Positions 5,612 through 12,324 are shown, numbered from the stretch's first letter. The stretch: DNA of 12,324 bases from DASTQL01 sp035761805 (GCA_035761805.1 DASTQL010000045.1:1-12324), one strand, 5' to 3'. Notes: generated from the letters alone by a model not told the origin. Numbers and translations are program-made.

Positions 5612-6619
5612 TCAGCGGAACAGCGCCGAGTAGGCGTTGAGCGCCGGCTGCCCGCCGAGATGGGCGAACAGGACGGTCGAGTCGCGAGCGATCTCCCCGC
5701 TCGAGACCAGCTCGAGCAGGCCCGCCATCGACTTCCCCTCGTACACCGGGTCGGTGATCATGCCTTCCAGCCGGGCGGCCAGCCGCATCGCCTCGAGGGT
5801 CTGCGCGTCGGGGATCCCGTAGGTCCCGGCATGGAACCGGTCGTCCAGGAGCACGTCGTCCTCGGTGAGATCACGTTGGAGGCCGACGAGACGCGCGGTG
5901 TTGCGGGCGATCCGCGTGACCTGGTCGCGGGTCTCGTCCGGCTTGGCCGAGCCGTCGATGCCGAAGATGCGGCGCGGGCGGTCCTGCAGGGCGAAGCCGG
6001 CCACCATCCCCGCGTGGGTGCTGCCGGTCACCGAGCAGACGACCACCGTGTCGAAGAAGACCCCGAGCTCGCGTTCCTGCTGCTCGACCTCGCGCGCCCA
6101 TGACGCGAAGCCCAGGCCGCCGAGCGGGTGATCGGACGCCCCGGCCGGGATGGCGTAGGGCTTGCCACCACGGGCCTCGACGTCGGCCAGCGCTTGCTCC
6201 CAGCTCTCCTTGAAGCCGATGCCGAAGCCGGACTCGACCAGGCGGACGTCGGCGCCCATCAGCCTCGACAGGAGGATGTTGCCCACCCGGTCGTAGACGC
6301 TGTCGGGCCAGTCGACCCAGCTCTCCTGCACCAGCACGCAGTGCAGGCCGAGCCGGGCGGCTACCGCCGCGACCTGGCGGGTGTGGTTGGACTGGACACC
6401 GCCGATCGAGACGAGTGTGTCGCACCCCTGTGCCAGCGCGTCGGCGGCAAGGTACTCCAGCTTGCGGGTCTTGTTGCCGCCGTACGCGAGTCCGGAGTTG
6501 AGGTCCTCGCGCTTGGCCCACACGGCGGCCCCGCCCAGGTGGGCGGTGAGCCGCTCCAGGGGGTGGACCGGCGAGGGTCCGAGGAGCAGTGGGATGCGGG
6601 GATGGTCGTCGAGGGTCAC
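5612..6619 (-). CDS. acdS: 1-aminocyclopropane-1-carboxylate (ACC) deaminase
   Basis: A 335-residue cytosolic PLP enzyme that opens the cyclopropane ring of ACC, the plant ethylene precursor, to 2-oxobutyrate and ammonia. The PLP lysine is K50 in YGGNKTRK. S77 sits in SIGGVQSNHTRQ. Y267 (GTYGIP), Y293 and E294 (DPVYEGKSM) and L321 (AHLGGQPAL) correspond, shifted by one, to the Pseudomonas residues Lys51, Ser78, Tyr268, Tyr294, Glu295 and Leu322. The Glu/Leu pair is what separates true ACC deaminases from the related D-cysteine desulfhydrases. Length is normal (~338). The GTG start at 6617-6619 is preceded by GGAGG (6628-6632) eight bases upstream. No Lrp-type acdR is adjacent, so regulation differs from the proteobacterial model. 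A long inverted repeat lies upstream. The presence of the gene suggests plant or rhizosphere contact, or use of ACC as a nitrogen source. Confidence 0.93.
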   Translation of the reverse strand: MTLDDHPRIPLLLGPSPVHPLERLTAHLGGAAVWAKREDLNSGLAYGGNKTRKLEYLAADALAQGCDTLVSIGGVQSNHTRQVAAVAARLGLHCVLVQESWVDWPDSVYDRVGNILLSRLMGADVRLVESGFGIGFKESWEQALADVEARGGKPYAIPAGASDHPLGGLGFASWAREVEQQERELGVFFDTVVVCSVTGSTHAGMVAGFALQDRPRRIFGIDGSAKPDETRDQVTRIARNTARLVGLQRDLTEDDVLLDDRFHAGTYGIPDAQTLEAMRLAARLEGMITDPVYEGKSMAGLLELVSSGEIARDSTVLFAHLGGQPALNAYSALFR

Positions 6620-6624
6620 GGGCC

Positions 6625-6657
6625 TGGCCTCCGGTCATCCGCTGGGGCTTGGCCTCC
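6625..6657. repeat. Short direct repeat in the acdS 5' region
   Basis: TGGCCTCC occurs at 6625-6632 and again at 6650-6657, a 25-bp period. The copy nearer the gene contains its Shine-Dalgarno sequence (GGAGG on the minus strand). The second copy may be a decoy site, a duplication or chance. Confidence 0.25.
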
Positions 6658-6697
6658 AGTGAAGCCGATGGCTCCCGCCCGCGGCACCCATGGGCCT

Positions 6698-6789
6698 CCC
6701 AATGATCACGGCAGCCGCGTAAGTGGGTGCCGAGCCAGGTGAATGCACCGCGGCACACACCCACTTACGCGGCTGCCGTGATCATTGGG
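6698..6789. repeat. 32-bp perfect inverted repeat
   Basis: The left arm 6698-6729 (beginning CCCAATGATCACGGCAGCCG) is the exact reverse complement of the right arm 6758-6789, around a 28-nt spacer. The right arm ends seven bases short of the MBL gene stop codon, and the left arm lies about 80 bp upstream of acdS. As RNA it would form a very stable hairpin that could terminate the thioredoxin/MBL transcript or protect its 3' end. There is no U-tract and no ORF inside. The perfect identity of long arms suggests a recent or mobile palindromic element such as a REP-like or MITE-like unit. Copy number elsewhere is unknown. Confidence 0.85.
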
Positions 6790-6796
6790 GGTCGCC

Positions 6797-7558
6797 TCAG
6801 GCCAGCGAGGTGGTGTCGCCGGGGTGGAGCAGCAGCACCTCCGTGCCGGGGAGCTCGCCGGCACCGCCGAGCGCGCTCAGGTCCGGCCCCGGACGCAGGA
6901 AGAGGTGGTCCCGGAAGCCGTGCAGCCCCCAGGGCCACAGCGTGCCCCAGTGCACCGGCACGGCCAGGCGCGGCCGGATCCGGCGGAGGAAGCGGGCCGC
7001 CTGCGCCGGCCCCATGTGCCCCTCGGCCAGCGTCGGCCCCCACCCACCGACGGGGACGAGCACCGTGTCGACCGGCCCGCCGAGCTCGGCGGCCACGTCG
7101 GCGAAATCCTCCGTGTCACCAGGGAAGTACGTCCGCGACTCCCCCGTCACGACGAAGCCGAGCGCCGGCCCGTGCACCGTCGACGACGGCGACCGGTGGC
7201 CGTCGTGGATTGCCCGCACGACGTCGACAGCGAGCCGGCCCAGCTCGAGCCGGTCACCCGGCACGACCTCGACCACCCGGTGAGCCAGACCGTGCACGAG
7301 CGAGCGGCCTCCACGAGGGAGGACCAGCGTGGCACCAGCACGCACCATCCGGAGGGACGGCACGTGCAGGTGGTCGGCGTGCAGGTGTGAGACCAGGATC
7401 AGGTCCGCGCGTCGCGCCGCCGACGAGGGCAGCGGCCCGCGCCGACGGCGGAGGTGGGCAATCCTCGAGGTGAGGACCGGATCGGTGAGCACCCGAACGC
7501 CCGAGTCCTCGACGGTGGCGGTTGCGTGCCCCCACCAGGTGACCGACGGTGGCGGCAC
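6797..7558 (-). CDS. MBL-fold metallo-hydrolase (UlaG / NAPE-PLD-like)
   Basis: A 253-residue metallo-beta-lactamase-fold hydrolase. It opens with VTWWGHATATVE (6-17) and LTDPVL (24-29), as in UlaG-like and NAPE-PLD-like members. The metal site is SHLHADHLH (H58, H60, D62, H63), with H118 and H121, D148 in YFPGDTE and H203 in PVHWGT. All expected metal ligands are present. The family acts on varied phosphodiesters, lactones and lipids, so the substrate cannot be named. The GTG start at 7556-7558 lies 16 bp after the thioredoxin stop on the same strand, so it is probably co-transcribed from the promoter upstream of thioredoxin. There is no strong Shine-Dalgarno sequence, which fits translation behind the upstream gene. 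It is followed at once by the 32-bp inverted repeat. Confidence 0.88.
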   Translation of the reverse strand: MPPPSVTWWGHATATVEDSGVRVLTDPVLTSRIAHLRRRRGPLPSSAARRADLILVSHLHADHLHVPSLRMVRAGATLVLPRGGRSLVHGLAHRVVEVVPGDRLELGRLAVDVVRAIHDGHRSPSSTVHGPALGFVVTGESRTYFPGDTEDFADVAAELGGPVDTVLVPVGGWGPTLAEGHMGPAQAARFLRRIRPRLAVPVHWGTLWPWGLHGFRDHLFLRPGPDLSALGGAGELPGTEVLLLHPGDTTSLA

Positions 7559-7574
7559 CGGATTGCGCGGGACG

Positions 7575-7949
7575 TCAGCGGGCGCCGTGGGCGCGCTTCT
7601 GCTCCTCGTACTGGGCCCGCACGTCGTCCATGTCGAGGCCGCGGACCTGGCCGATGAGATCCTCCAGCACCGGACCGGGCAGCGAGCCGGGCTGACCGAA
7701 GATCGGGATCCCGTCGCGGTAGACCACGAGGGTCGGAATCGACGTCACCGCGTACATGGCCGCGAGCTCACGCTCCTCCTCGGTGTCCACCTTGGCGAAG
7801 GTGATGTCGGAGTGCGTCTCCGACGCCTTCTCGAACACCGGCGCGAAGGTCCGACACGGGCCGCACCAGGCCGCCCAGAAGTCGATGAGCACGATCCCGT
7901 CCTTGACGGTCTCGTCGTGGTTGTCGCGCGTCATGGTCAGCGTCGTCAT
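7575..7949 (-). CDS. trx: Thioredoxin
   Basis: A 124-residue cytosolic thioredoxin, a thiol-disulfide reductant. The active site is WCGPC (28-32) preceded by LIDFWAA. The cis-proline is in TSIPT (P72) and is followed by LVVYRDG. The C-terminus (about 103-124) adds a charged helix (MDDVRAQYEEQKRA) beyond the usual ~105-residue fold. The frame is open upstream to 8030, but I start at the ATG at 7947-7949 because AGGAGG (7956-7961) lies six bases before it and the longer N-terminus is not thioredoxin-like. It is first in an operon with the MBL hydrolase, and divergent from the NAD(P) transhydrogenase. A SigR/SigH-type promoter precedes it, matching the known control of thioredoxin genes by thiol stress in Streptomyces and mycobacteria. 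Confidence 0.93.
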   Translation of the reverse strand: MTTLTMTRDNHDETVKDGIVLIDFWAAWCGPCRTFAPVFEKASETHSDITFAKVDTEEERELAAMYAVTSIPTLVVYRDGIPIFGQPGSLPGPVLEDLIGQVRGLDMDDVRAQYEEQKRAHGAR

Positions 7950-8000
7950 CCGGTTCCTCCTCGTATACGGCCAGGGGTATGTCTGCGAGTCTCTCTGGTC

Positions 8001-8026
8001 AACACCCGTCGCTTTCCGCCGATTCC
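8001..8026 (-). promoter_or_regulatory. SigR/SigH-type promoter upstream of thioredoxin
   Basis: The minus strand reads GGAAT (8022-8026), then 18 bases, then GTT (8001-8003). This is an exact match to the actinobacterial disulfide-stress sigma consensus GGAAT-N18-GTT. A start site about 8-10 bases downstream would leave a ~45-nt leader before the thioredoxin ATG at 7949. An overlapping housekeeping-type pair (TTGACC at 7997-8002, TACCCC at 7974-7979, 17-bp spacer) is a weaker alternative or second promoter. Confidence 0.65.
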
Positions 8027-8110
8027 CCACGGCCCCGGCGCTTGCCCACCGCGGCGGGCCAGCGTCACGCTGGCGGACGACACATCCCTCGTACGGACGG
8101 GAGCCCGGCT

Positions 8111-9526
8111 GTGGAGGACGTCGCGCACGACTTCGACCTGCTCGTCCTCGGGTCGGGGCCCGGCGGGCAGAAGGCGGCGATCGGGGCCGCCAAGCTCGGC
8201 CGGAAGGTCTGCGTCGTCGAGCGGCGGCACATGGTCGGCGGGGTGTGCGTCAACACCGGCACCATCCCGTCCAAGACGCTGCGTGAGGCGGTGATCTACC
8301 TCACCGGGATGTCGCAGCGGGAGATGTACGGGCAGTCGTACCGGGTGAAGCACGACATCACCATGGAGGACCTGTTCGCGCGCACCCAGCACGTCATCGG
8401 CCGGGAGACCGAGGTCGTCCGGGCGCAGCTGTTCCGCAACCACGTCGACCTCGTGGTGGGGACCGGCCGGTTCTCCGGACCGCACACGATCGAGGTCGCG
8501 GGCCCCGGCGACCACCGCACCATCACCGCCGACAAGATCGTCATTGCGACCGGCACCCGCCCGGCGCGGCCTTCCCACGTGGAGTTCGCCGACGGTCGCG
8601 TCCTGGACTCCGACGGCATCCTCGAGCTGGAGCACGTGCCGGCCTCCATGGTCGTGGTCGGCGCGGGGGTGATCGGCATCGAGTACGCCTCGATGTTCGC
8701 CGCCCTCGGCACCCGGGTCACTGTGGTGGAGAAGCGCGACTCCATGCTGGAGTTCTGCGACCCCGAGGTCGTCGAGTCGCTGAAATTCCACTTGCGCGAC
8801 CTCTCGGTGACCTTCCGCTTCGGCGAGGAGGTCGACAAGGTCGAGGTCGGGCGGACCGGGACGGTCACCAGCCTGGTCAGCGGCAAGCGGATCCCTGCGG
8901 AGACGGTGATGTACTCCGCCGGCCGTCAGGGCTGCACCGACGACCTTGCTCTGGACGCGGCCGGCCTGGCCGCCGACCCCCGCGGCCGGATCAGGGTGGA
9001 CGAGAACTACCGCACCTCGGTGGGTCACGTCTACGCCGTCGGCGACGTCATCGGCTTCCCCGCGCTCGCCGCGACCAGCATGGACCAGGGCCGGCTGGCG
9101 GCACTGCACGCGTTCGGCGAGGAGGCGCACGGGCTCCCCCACATCCAGCCGATCGGCATCTACACCATCCCGGAGATCTCCTTCTGCGGCCGAACGGAGC
9201 GGGAGCTGACCCACGACTCCATCCCGTACGAGGTGGGGATCGCGCGCTACCGCGAGCTCGCCCGGGGACAGATCGTGGGTGACTCGTACGGGATGCTCAA
9301 GCTGCTGGTGCACAGCCAGACGCGGCACATCCTGGGCGTGCACGTCTTCGGCACGTCGGCCACCGAGCTGGTGCACATCGGCCAGGCGGTCATGGGTTGC
9401 GGGGGCACGGTGGACTACCTGGTGGACACCGTGTTCAACTTCCCCACGCTGTCGGAGGCGTACAAGGTCGCAGCTCTGGACGTGAGCAACAAGCTGCGGG
9501 CGCTGGACCGGTTCGGCCTCGACTGA
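8111..9526 (+). CDS. sthA: Soluble (Si-specific) NAD(P)+ transhydrogenase
   Basis: A 471-residue cytosolic FAD enzyme exchanging hydride between NADPH and NAD+. It has the FAD-binding GSGPGG (14-19), the NAD(P)-binding GAGVIG (184-189) and the second FAD motif YAVGDVIG (308-315). It belongs to the pyridine nucleotide-disulfide oxidoreductase fold. However, the redox pair CxxxxC is CVNTGT (C46, T51), and the C-terminal His-Glu is replaced (FNFPTLSEAY). This is the SthA signature, not lipoamide dehydrogenase or mycothione reductase. GTIPSKTLREAV and LTGMSQREMYG are close to the mycobacterial enzyme. The frame is open upstream to 7979. I chose the GTG at 8111 because GGGAG (8099-8103) lies seven bases before it and the resulting length fits the family (~468). 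It is divergent from thioredoxin across about 160 bp and convergent with the DUF305 gene, with a 15-bp gap. Confidence 0.93.
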   Translation: MEDVAHDFDLLVLGSGPGGQKAAIGAAKLGRKVCVVERRHMVGGVCVNTGTIPSKTLREAVIYLTGMSQREMYGQSYRVKHDITMEDLFARTQHVIGRETEVVRAQLFRNHVDLVVGTGRFSGPHTIEVAGPGDHRTITADKIVIATGTRPARPSHVEFADGRVLDSDGILELEHVPASMVVVGAGVIGIEYASMFAALGTRVTVVEKRDSMLEFCDPEVVESLKFHLRDLSVTFRFGEEVDKVEVGRTGTVTSLVSGKRIPAETVMYSAGRQGCTDDLALDAAGLAADPRGRIRVDENYRTSVGHVYAVGDVIGFPALAATSMDQGRLAALHAFGEEAHGLPHIQPIGIYTIPEISFCGRTERELTHDSIPYEVGIARYRELARGQIVGDSYGMLKLLVHSQTRHILGVHVFGTSATELVHIGQAVMGCGGTVDYLVDTVFNFPTLSEAYKVAALDVSNKLRALDRFGLD

Positions 9527-9541
9527 CGAGTAGGCCGCGAG

Positions 9542-10204
9542 TCAGCCCGTCTCGGCGAGCAGCCGCTGCATCCGGTCGATCTCGATCCGCTGGTCGGAGT
9601 GGATGTGCTGAGCGAGCTGGAAGACCTCCGGGTCGCGGCCGCCGCCGTCGGACCCGAGCAGGTCCTCCACCATCTGGATGGCGCCCAGGTGGTGCTTGAT
9701 CATGCCCTCGAGGAAGAGCCGGTCGAACTCCTCACCCTCGGCCGCCCGGAGGGCCGCCATCTCCGCCTCGGTCAGCATCCCGGGCATCAGCTCGCCGCTG
9801 TGGTGGTGGTCCTCGTCGCCGAAGATGTCCCCGCGGGCGACGAGCCAGTCCTGCATCTGGCGGATCTCGTCCTGCTGGGAGATGTCCATGCGCTCGGCGA
9901 AGAGGACGATGCGCTCGTTGGCCGCGCGGTCCGGGGCCAGACTGGTCATCTGCAGGGCCTGCTCGTGGTGCGGCACCATCCCCTGGACGAAGGCGACGTC
10001 CTCCTCGGAGGCCTCGGGCAGCTCCAGGGCCTCGATCTCCTCGGGGGAAAGCTCCCGGTTCGACTCCCCCGGCGCGCCGAGCTGGACCACGCGCGCGTCG
10101 CTCGCGGCCGCCTCGGCGTCGTCGTCGCCGGACGAGCAGCCGGTGAGGATCATGGCGCCCGCAGCCAATACAGCGGCGACAGTCAGCGTCGGGCGGCCTC
10201 GCAC
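9542..10204 (-). CDS. DUF305 lipoprotein
   Basis: A ~220-residue secreted lipoprotein. The N-terminus (VRGRPTLTV, hydrophobic stretch, then LTGC) is a lipoprotein signal with the lipidated Cys at 23, followed by an acidic linker. The rest is a DUF305 four-helix, ferritin-like domain with two repeated HH motifs (GMVPHHEQALQM near 74-85 and GMIKHHLGAIQM near 165-176), MPGM between them, and a closing QHIHSDQRIEIDRMQ helix. An extra HHH lies near 132. DUF305 proteins are often found with copper or metal handling genes, and the His pairs suggest metal binding. The function is not established. The frame runs up to 10426, but the GTG at 10202-10204 has AGGAGG (10214-10219) nine bases upstream and starts a proper signal peptide. 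It is divergent from the LVIVD-repeat gene. Confidence 0.9.
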   Translation of the reverse strand: MRGRPTLTVAAVLAAGAMILTGCSSGDDDAEAAASDARVVQLGAPGESNRELSPEEIEALELPEASEEDVAFVQGMVPHHEQALQMTSLAPDRAANERIVLFAERMDISQQDEIRQMQDWLVARGDIFGDEDHHHSGELMPGMLTEAEMAALRAAEGEEFDRLFLEGMIKHHLGAIQMVEDLLGSDGGGRDPEVFQLAQHIHSDQRIEIDRMQRLLAETG

Positions 10205-10338
10205 GATGAGCGGCCTCCTCGGGCAGTCAGACGGTCGGTGGTGCCGGCATGCGGTGACGGCCCGGGTCAGTCTGCGCACGGACGGCGGTCCGGTGCAACA
10301 CCGTGAGCCCGGACCGGGAGAGCCTGGCCCGAGGACTG

Positions 10339-10357
10339 GCCTGGGCATGGCCCAGGC
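10339..10357. repeat. Perfect short hairpin
   Basis: GCCTGGGC and GCCCAGGC form 8-bp perfect arms around ATG, about 135 bp upstream of the DUF305 start. No T-tract follows. It could lie in that gene's leader or promoter. Confidence 0.35.
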
Positions 10358-10421
10358 GTTACCTGACCTTGCCGACTCGCTCCGGTAGGCGGTTCGGCGG
10401 GCGCCGTCCCGATCACCCCCG

Positions 10422-10559
10422 GTCACCCGCGGCGGTTGGTGGGGTGACCGTCACGCCTCCCGCGCGTGGTCGAAGTCCGTCACTACTCACTGTCAGTGAT
10501 AGTCCACCCGAGGTATGGCTATGTGACATGGATCGCAGTAGTGTCACCCCGCCGGTCAC
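10422..10559. promoter_or_regulatory. Cluster of GTCAC/GTGAC half-sites, candidate operators
   Basis: Seven GTSAC pentamers occur in 138 bp: GTCAC at 10422, 10450, 10479, 10543 and 10555, and GTGAC at 10444 and 10523. Two of them form the perfect palindrome GTGAC-C-GTCAC (10444-10454). Others form the inverted pairs CGGTCACCC/GGGTGACCG (10420-10428 and 10442-10450) and GTGACA/TGTCAC (10523-10528 and 10542-10547). This suggests a dimeric regulator controlling the divergent genes. The regulator's identity is unknown. Confidence 0.4.
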
Positions 10560-10622
10560 AGGCTCGACGCTGCGTCTGCACCGGGCGGGCGCGCGCCGAC
10601 GTCAGGTAGAGGGGATTCGCCG

Positions 10623-12324
10623 ATGCGTAGATCGCCGGTCCGCCGCTCGCGGGGGCGCGGAGTGGGACGCACGACCATCGTCGCCGCAGCTGCATTCGTC
10701 CTGGTGGGCGGGGTGATGCCGCTGGCCGCCACGGCACAGGGCACCGGCCTCCCGGACAACTCCGACCCGAGGGTGGGCCTCACCCCGGGCTACTTCCCGT
10801 GGACGGAGGCCAGCAGCAACATCGAGCTGCTGGACAACGACCCGCGGGTAGCGCCCTTCGACGCAGCTCCGGGCAACTTCGGCTTCGTCAACTCCGACCT
10901 GGCCCTCTCGGGCACCAACGCGGTCGTCGGCAGCTTCCACGGCTTCCAGATCTACGACATCTCGAACCCGACGAACCCCGTCCTGCGCTCGTCGTTCGTC
11001 TGTCCGGGCGGGCAGGGCGACCCCTCCGTCTACGGCAACCTCCTCTTCATGTCGGTCGAGGAGACCCGCGGGCGGGTCGACTGCGGCCCCCAGGGCACCG
11101 GGCCCGCGGGCACGCCCAACCTGGAGCGGTTCCGCGGTGTGCGCATCTTCGACATCAGCGACATCGACAACCCGGTCCAGCTCCCGGGCGTCCAACTCTG
11201 CCGCGGGTCGCACACGCACACCCTCGTCGAGGACCCCGACGACCCGGCCAACATCTACGTCTACAACTCGGGCACGTCGACTGTCCGCTCCGCAGCTGAG
11301 CTGGCCGGCTGCGAGAACGCCGCCCTCACCACGGATCCGGTGACCACGGGGAACCCGACTCAGTGGCGCATCGACGTGATCAAGGTTCCGCTGGCCGCAC
11401 CGGCGACAGCGGCGGTCGTCAGCCAGCCACGGATCTTCACCGACCCTGCGACGGGCGCGTTCAACGGGCTGCAGAACACCCTTCCCGGCGCCCTGCACCC
11501 TTCGGGGACGGCCTACTCCCCGCTGCCCAACACCAATACCTGCCACGACGTCACCAACTACCCGAAGCTCGAGCTGCTGGCGGGGGCCTGCCAGGGCAAC
11601 GGCATCCTGGTCGACGTCTCCGACCCGGTGAACCCGGTCCGACTCGACGCCGTGTCCGACCCGAACTTCTCGTACTGGCACTCGGCCACCTTCAGCAACG
11701 ACGGCAGCAAGGTGATCTTCACCGACGAGTGGGGCGGCGGCACCAGCCCGCGCTGCCGATCCACCGACAGGCTGGAGTGGGGCGCGGACGCTCTCTTCGA
11801 CATCGTCGACGGCGAGATGGAGTTCGCGAGCTACTACAAGATGAAGGCGGTGCAGACGTCGCAGGAGAACTGCGTCGCCCACAACGCCTCGATCATCCCG
11901 GTGCCCAACCGCGACATCCTGACGCAGGCGTGGTACCAGGGCGGCATCTCGGTCATCGACTTCACCGACACCGCCAACCCGGTCGAGATCGCCTACCTCG
12001 ACCGCGGGCCCATCGACGAGCCGAACCCCACGGGTCTCAACCTCGGCGGCCTCTGGTCCACGTACTGGTACAACGGCCTCATCTACGGGACCGAGATCGC
12101 CCGCGGGTTCGACACGTTCGGCCTGCTGCCCAGCGACATGATGTCGGAGAACGAGATCGAGGCAGCGTCCGAGGTCGTCCAGGACGAGTTCAACGCCCAG
12201 CTCCAGTTCGAGCTGGTCAACGAAATCAGCTACGCGGTGGTGGGGTCGCGGGTCGACCAGAACCTCCGGGCCGGCACCCTCGACGCCGACAAGGCCGCGA
12301 GCATCCAGAACCATCTCGACAATG
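10623..12324 (+). CDS. Secreted LVIVD-repeat protein, partial at right edge
   Basis: The frame from ATG 10623 is open to the window end (567 codons plus one base); its stop lies outside. GAGGGG (10609-10614) sits eight bases upstream. Residues 1-38 are a signal peptide with an Arg-rich start (MRRSPVRRSR), a hydrophobic core and ATA before Q39. The mature part has repeats of the LVIVD type: FQIYDISNPTNPV (near 105-117), VRIFDISDIDNPV, ILVDVSDPVNPV and ISVIDFTDTANPV. These are spaced as blades of a beta-propeller and are interrupted by Cys-containing loops. YWHSATFSNDGSKVIFTDE is another conserved-looking block. The region after about residue 500 is a charged helical tail. LVIVD proteins are exported and of unknown function, so no activity is assigned. 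Pairing with a divergent DUF305 lipoprotein suggests joint extracellular work. Confidence 0.85.
   Translation, partial: MRRSPVRRSRGRGVGRTTIVAAAAFVLVGGVMPLAATAQGTGLPDNSDPRVGLTPGYFPWTEASSNIELLDNDPRVAPFDAAPGNFGFVNSDLALSGTNAVVGSFHGFQIYDISNPTNPVLRSSFVCPGGQGDPSVYGNLLFMSVEETRGRVDCGPQGTGPAGTPNLERFRGVRIFDISDIDNPVQLPGVQLCRGSHTHTLVEDPDDPANIYVYNSGTSTVRSAAELAGCENAALTTDPVTTGNPTQWRIDVIKVPLAAPATAAVVSQPRIFTDPATGAFNGLQNTLPGALHPSGTAYSPLPNTNTCHDVTNYPKLELLAGACQGNGILVDVSDPVNPVRLDAVSDPNFSYWHSATFSNDGSKVIFTDEWGGGTSPRCRSTDRLEWGADALFDIVDGEMEFASYYKMKAVQTSQENCVAHNASIIPVPNRDILTQAWYQGGISVIDFTDTANPVEIAYLDRGPIDEPNPTGLNLGGLWSTYWYNGLIYGTEIARGFDTFGLLPSDMMSENEIEAASEVVQDEFNAQLQFELVNEISYAVVGSRVDQNLRAGTLDADKAASIQNHLDN

Larger units (their letters stand above)
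10205..10622. promoter_or_regulatory. Divergent intergenic region, DUF305 / LVIVD genes
   Basis: This 418-bp region has no convincing gene; the frames crossing it are Arg/Pro-rich. It must hold promoters for both divergent genes, though I cannot point to a clean -35/-10 pair. It contains the GTSAC cluster (10422-10559), a CACTGTCAGTG palindrome (10488-10498), CACTACT (10481-10487) facing AGTAGTG (10537-10543), and an 8-bp-arm hairpin at 10339-10357. Confidence 0.6.

Noticed and set aside
5612..6619. D-cysteine desulfhydrase as the identity of the PLP enzyme
   Set aside because: The Glu and Leu residues diagnostic of ACC deaminase are both present.
6698..6789. Terminal inverted repeats of an insertion sequence
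   Set aside because: The spacer is only 28 nt, so no transposase lies between the arms. A non-autonomous element remains possible.
7946..9376. Minus-strand 476-codon open frame
   Set aside because: It is the antisense of sthA, which has full family motifs. The long open frame follows from high GC3.
8111..9526. Lipoamide dehydrogenase or mycothione reductase as the identity of the flavoprotein
   Set aside because: The second redox cysteine is Thr and the C-terminal catalytic His is missing, which fits SthA and excludes disulfide reductases.
10602..12314. Minus-strand 570-codon open frame
   Set aside because: It is antisense to the LVIVD-repeat gene. The plus frame has a signal peptide, ribosome site and repeated family motifs, while the minus frame is Val/Arg/Asp-rich shadow.

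Overview
The window is high-GC DNA with strongly GC-rich third codon positions, GTG starts and Shine-Dalgarno sites of the GGAGG type. The protein families point to an actinobacterium: an SthA-type transhydrogenase close to the mycobacterial form, an LVIVD-repeat protein beside a DUF305 lipoprotein, and a NodB/GT2 fusion enzyme. A soil or desiccation-tolerant group such as Geodermatophilaceae or Nocardioidaceae would fit, but that placement is inference. There are no rRNA, tRNA, CRISPR or recognisable transposase genes.

Layout, left to right. 1-549 has no gene I can identify. 550-3308 (minus) is a two-gene operon: a membrane-anchored acidic, Pro-rich protein, then a bifunctional polysaccharide deacetylase/glycosyltransferase, probably for a surface amino-polysaccharide. 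3417-4356 (minus) holds an IclR-family regulator preceded by a 96-codon ORF. That ORF appears to join the first ~40 and last ~55 residues of a transketolase/pyruvate dehydrogenase E1-like enzyme, with the middle gone. 4485-5578 (plus) is an FHA-like/membrane/Ig-like gene that seems broken by a one-base loss in a C run. 5612-6619 (minus) is a convincing ACC deaminase. Between it and the next gene is a 32-bp perfect inverted repeat.

6797-7949 (minus) is a thioredoxin plus MBL-fold hydrolase pair. Upstream is a sequence that matches the SigR/SigH oxidative-stress promoter exactly (GGAAT-N18-GTT). Divergent from it, 8111-9526 (plus) encodes soluble NAD(P) transhydrogenase, so this block looks like a redox-homeostasis cluster. 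9542-10204 (minus) is a DUF305 lipoprotein. Divergent from it, a secreted LVIVD-repeat protein starts at 10623 and runs off the right edge. The 418-bp gap between these two contains seven GTCAC/GTGAC pentamers, several arranged as palindromes, which suggests shared control.

Points most worth a second look: the internally deleted enzyme remnant that keeps its leaderless-type promoter, the frameshifted FHA gene, the long inverted repeat, the SigR-type promoter, and the GTSAC cluster. I did not see an obviously new multi-gene defence or biosynthetic system.
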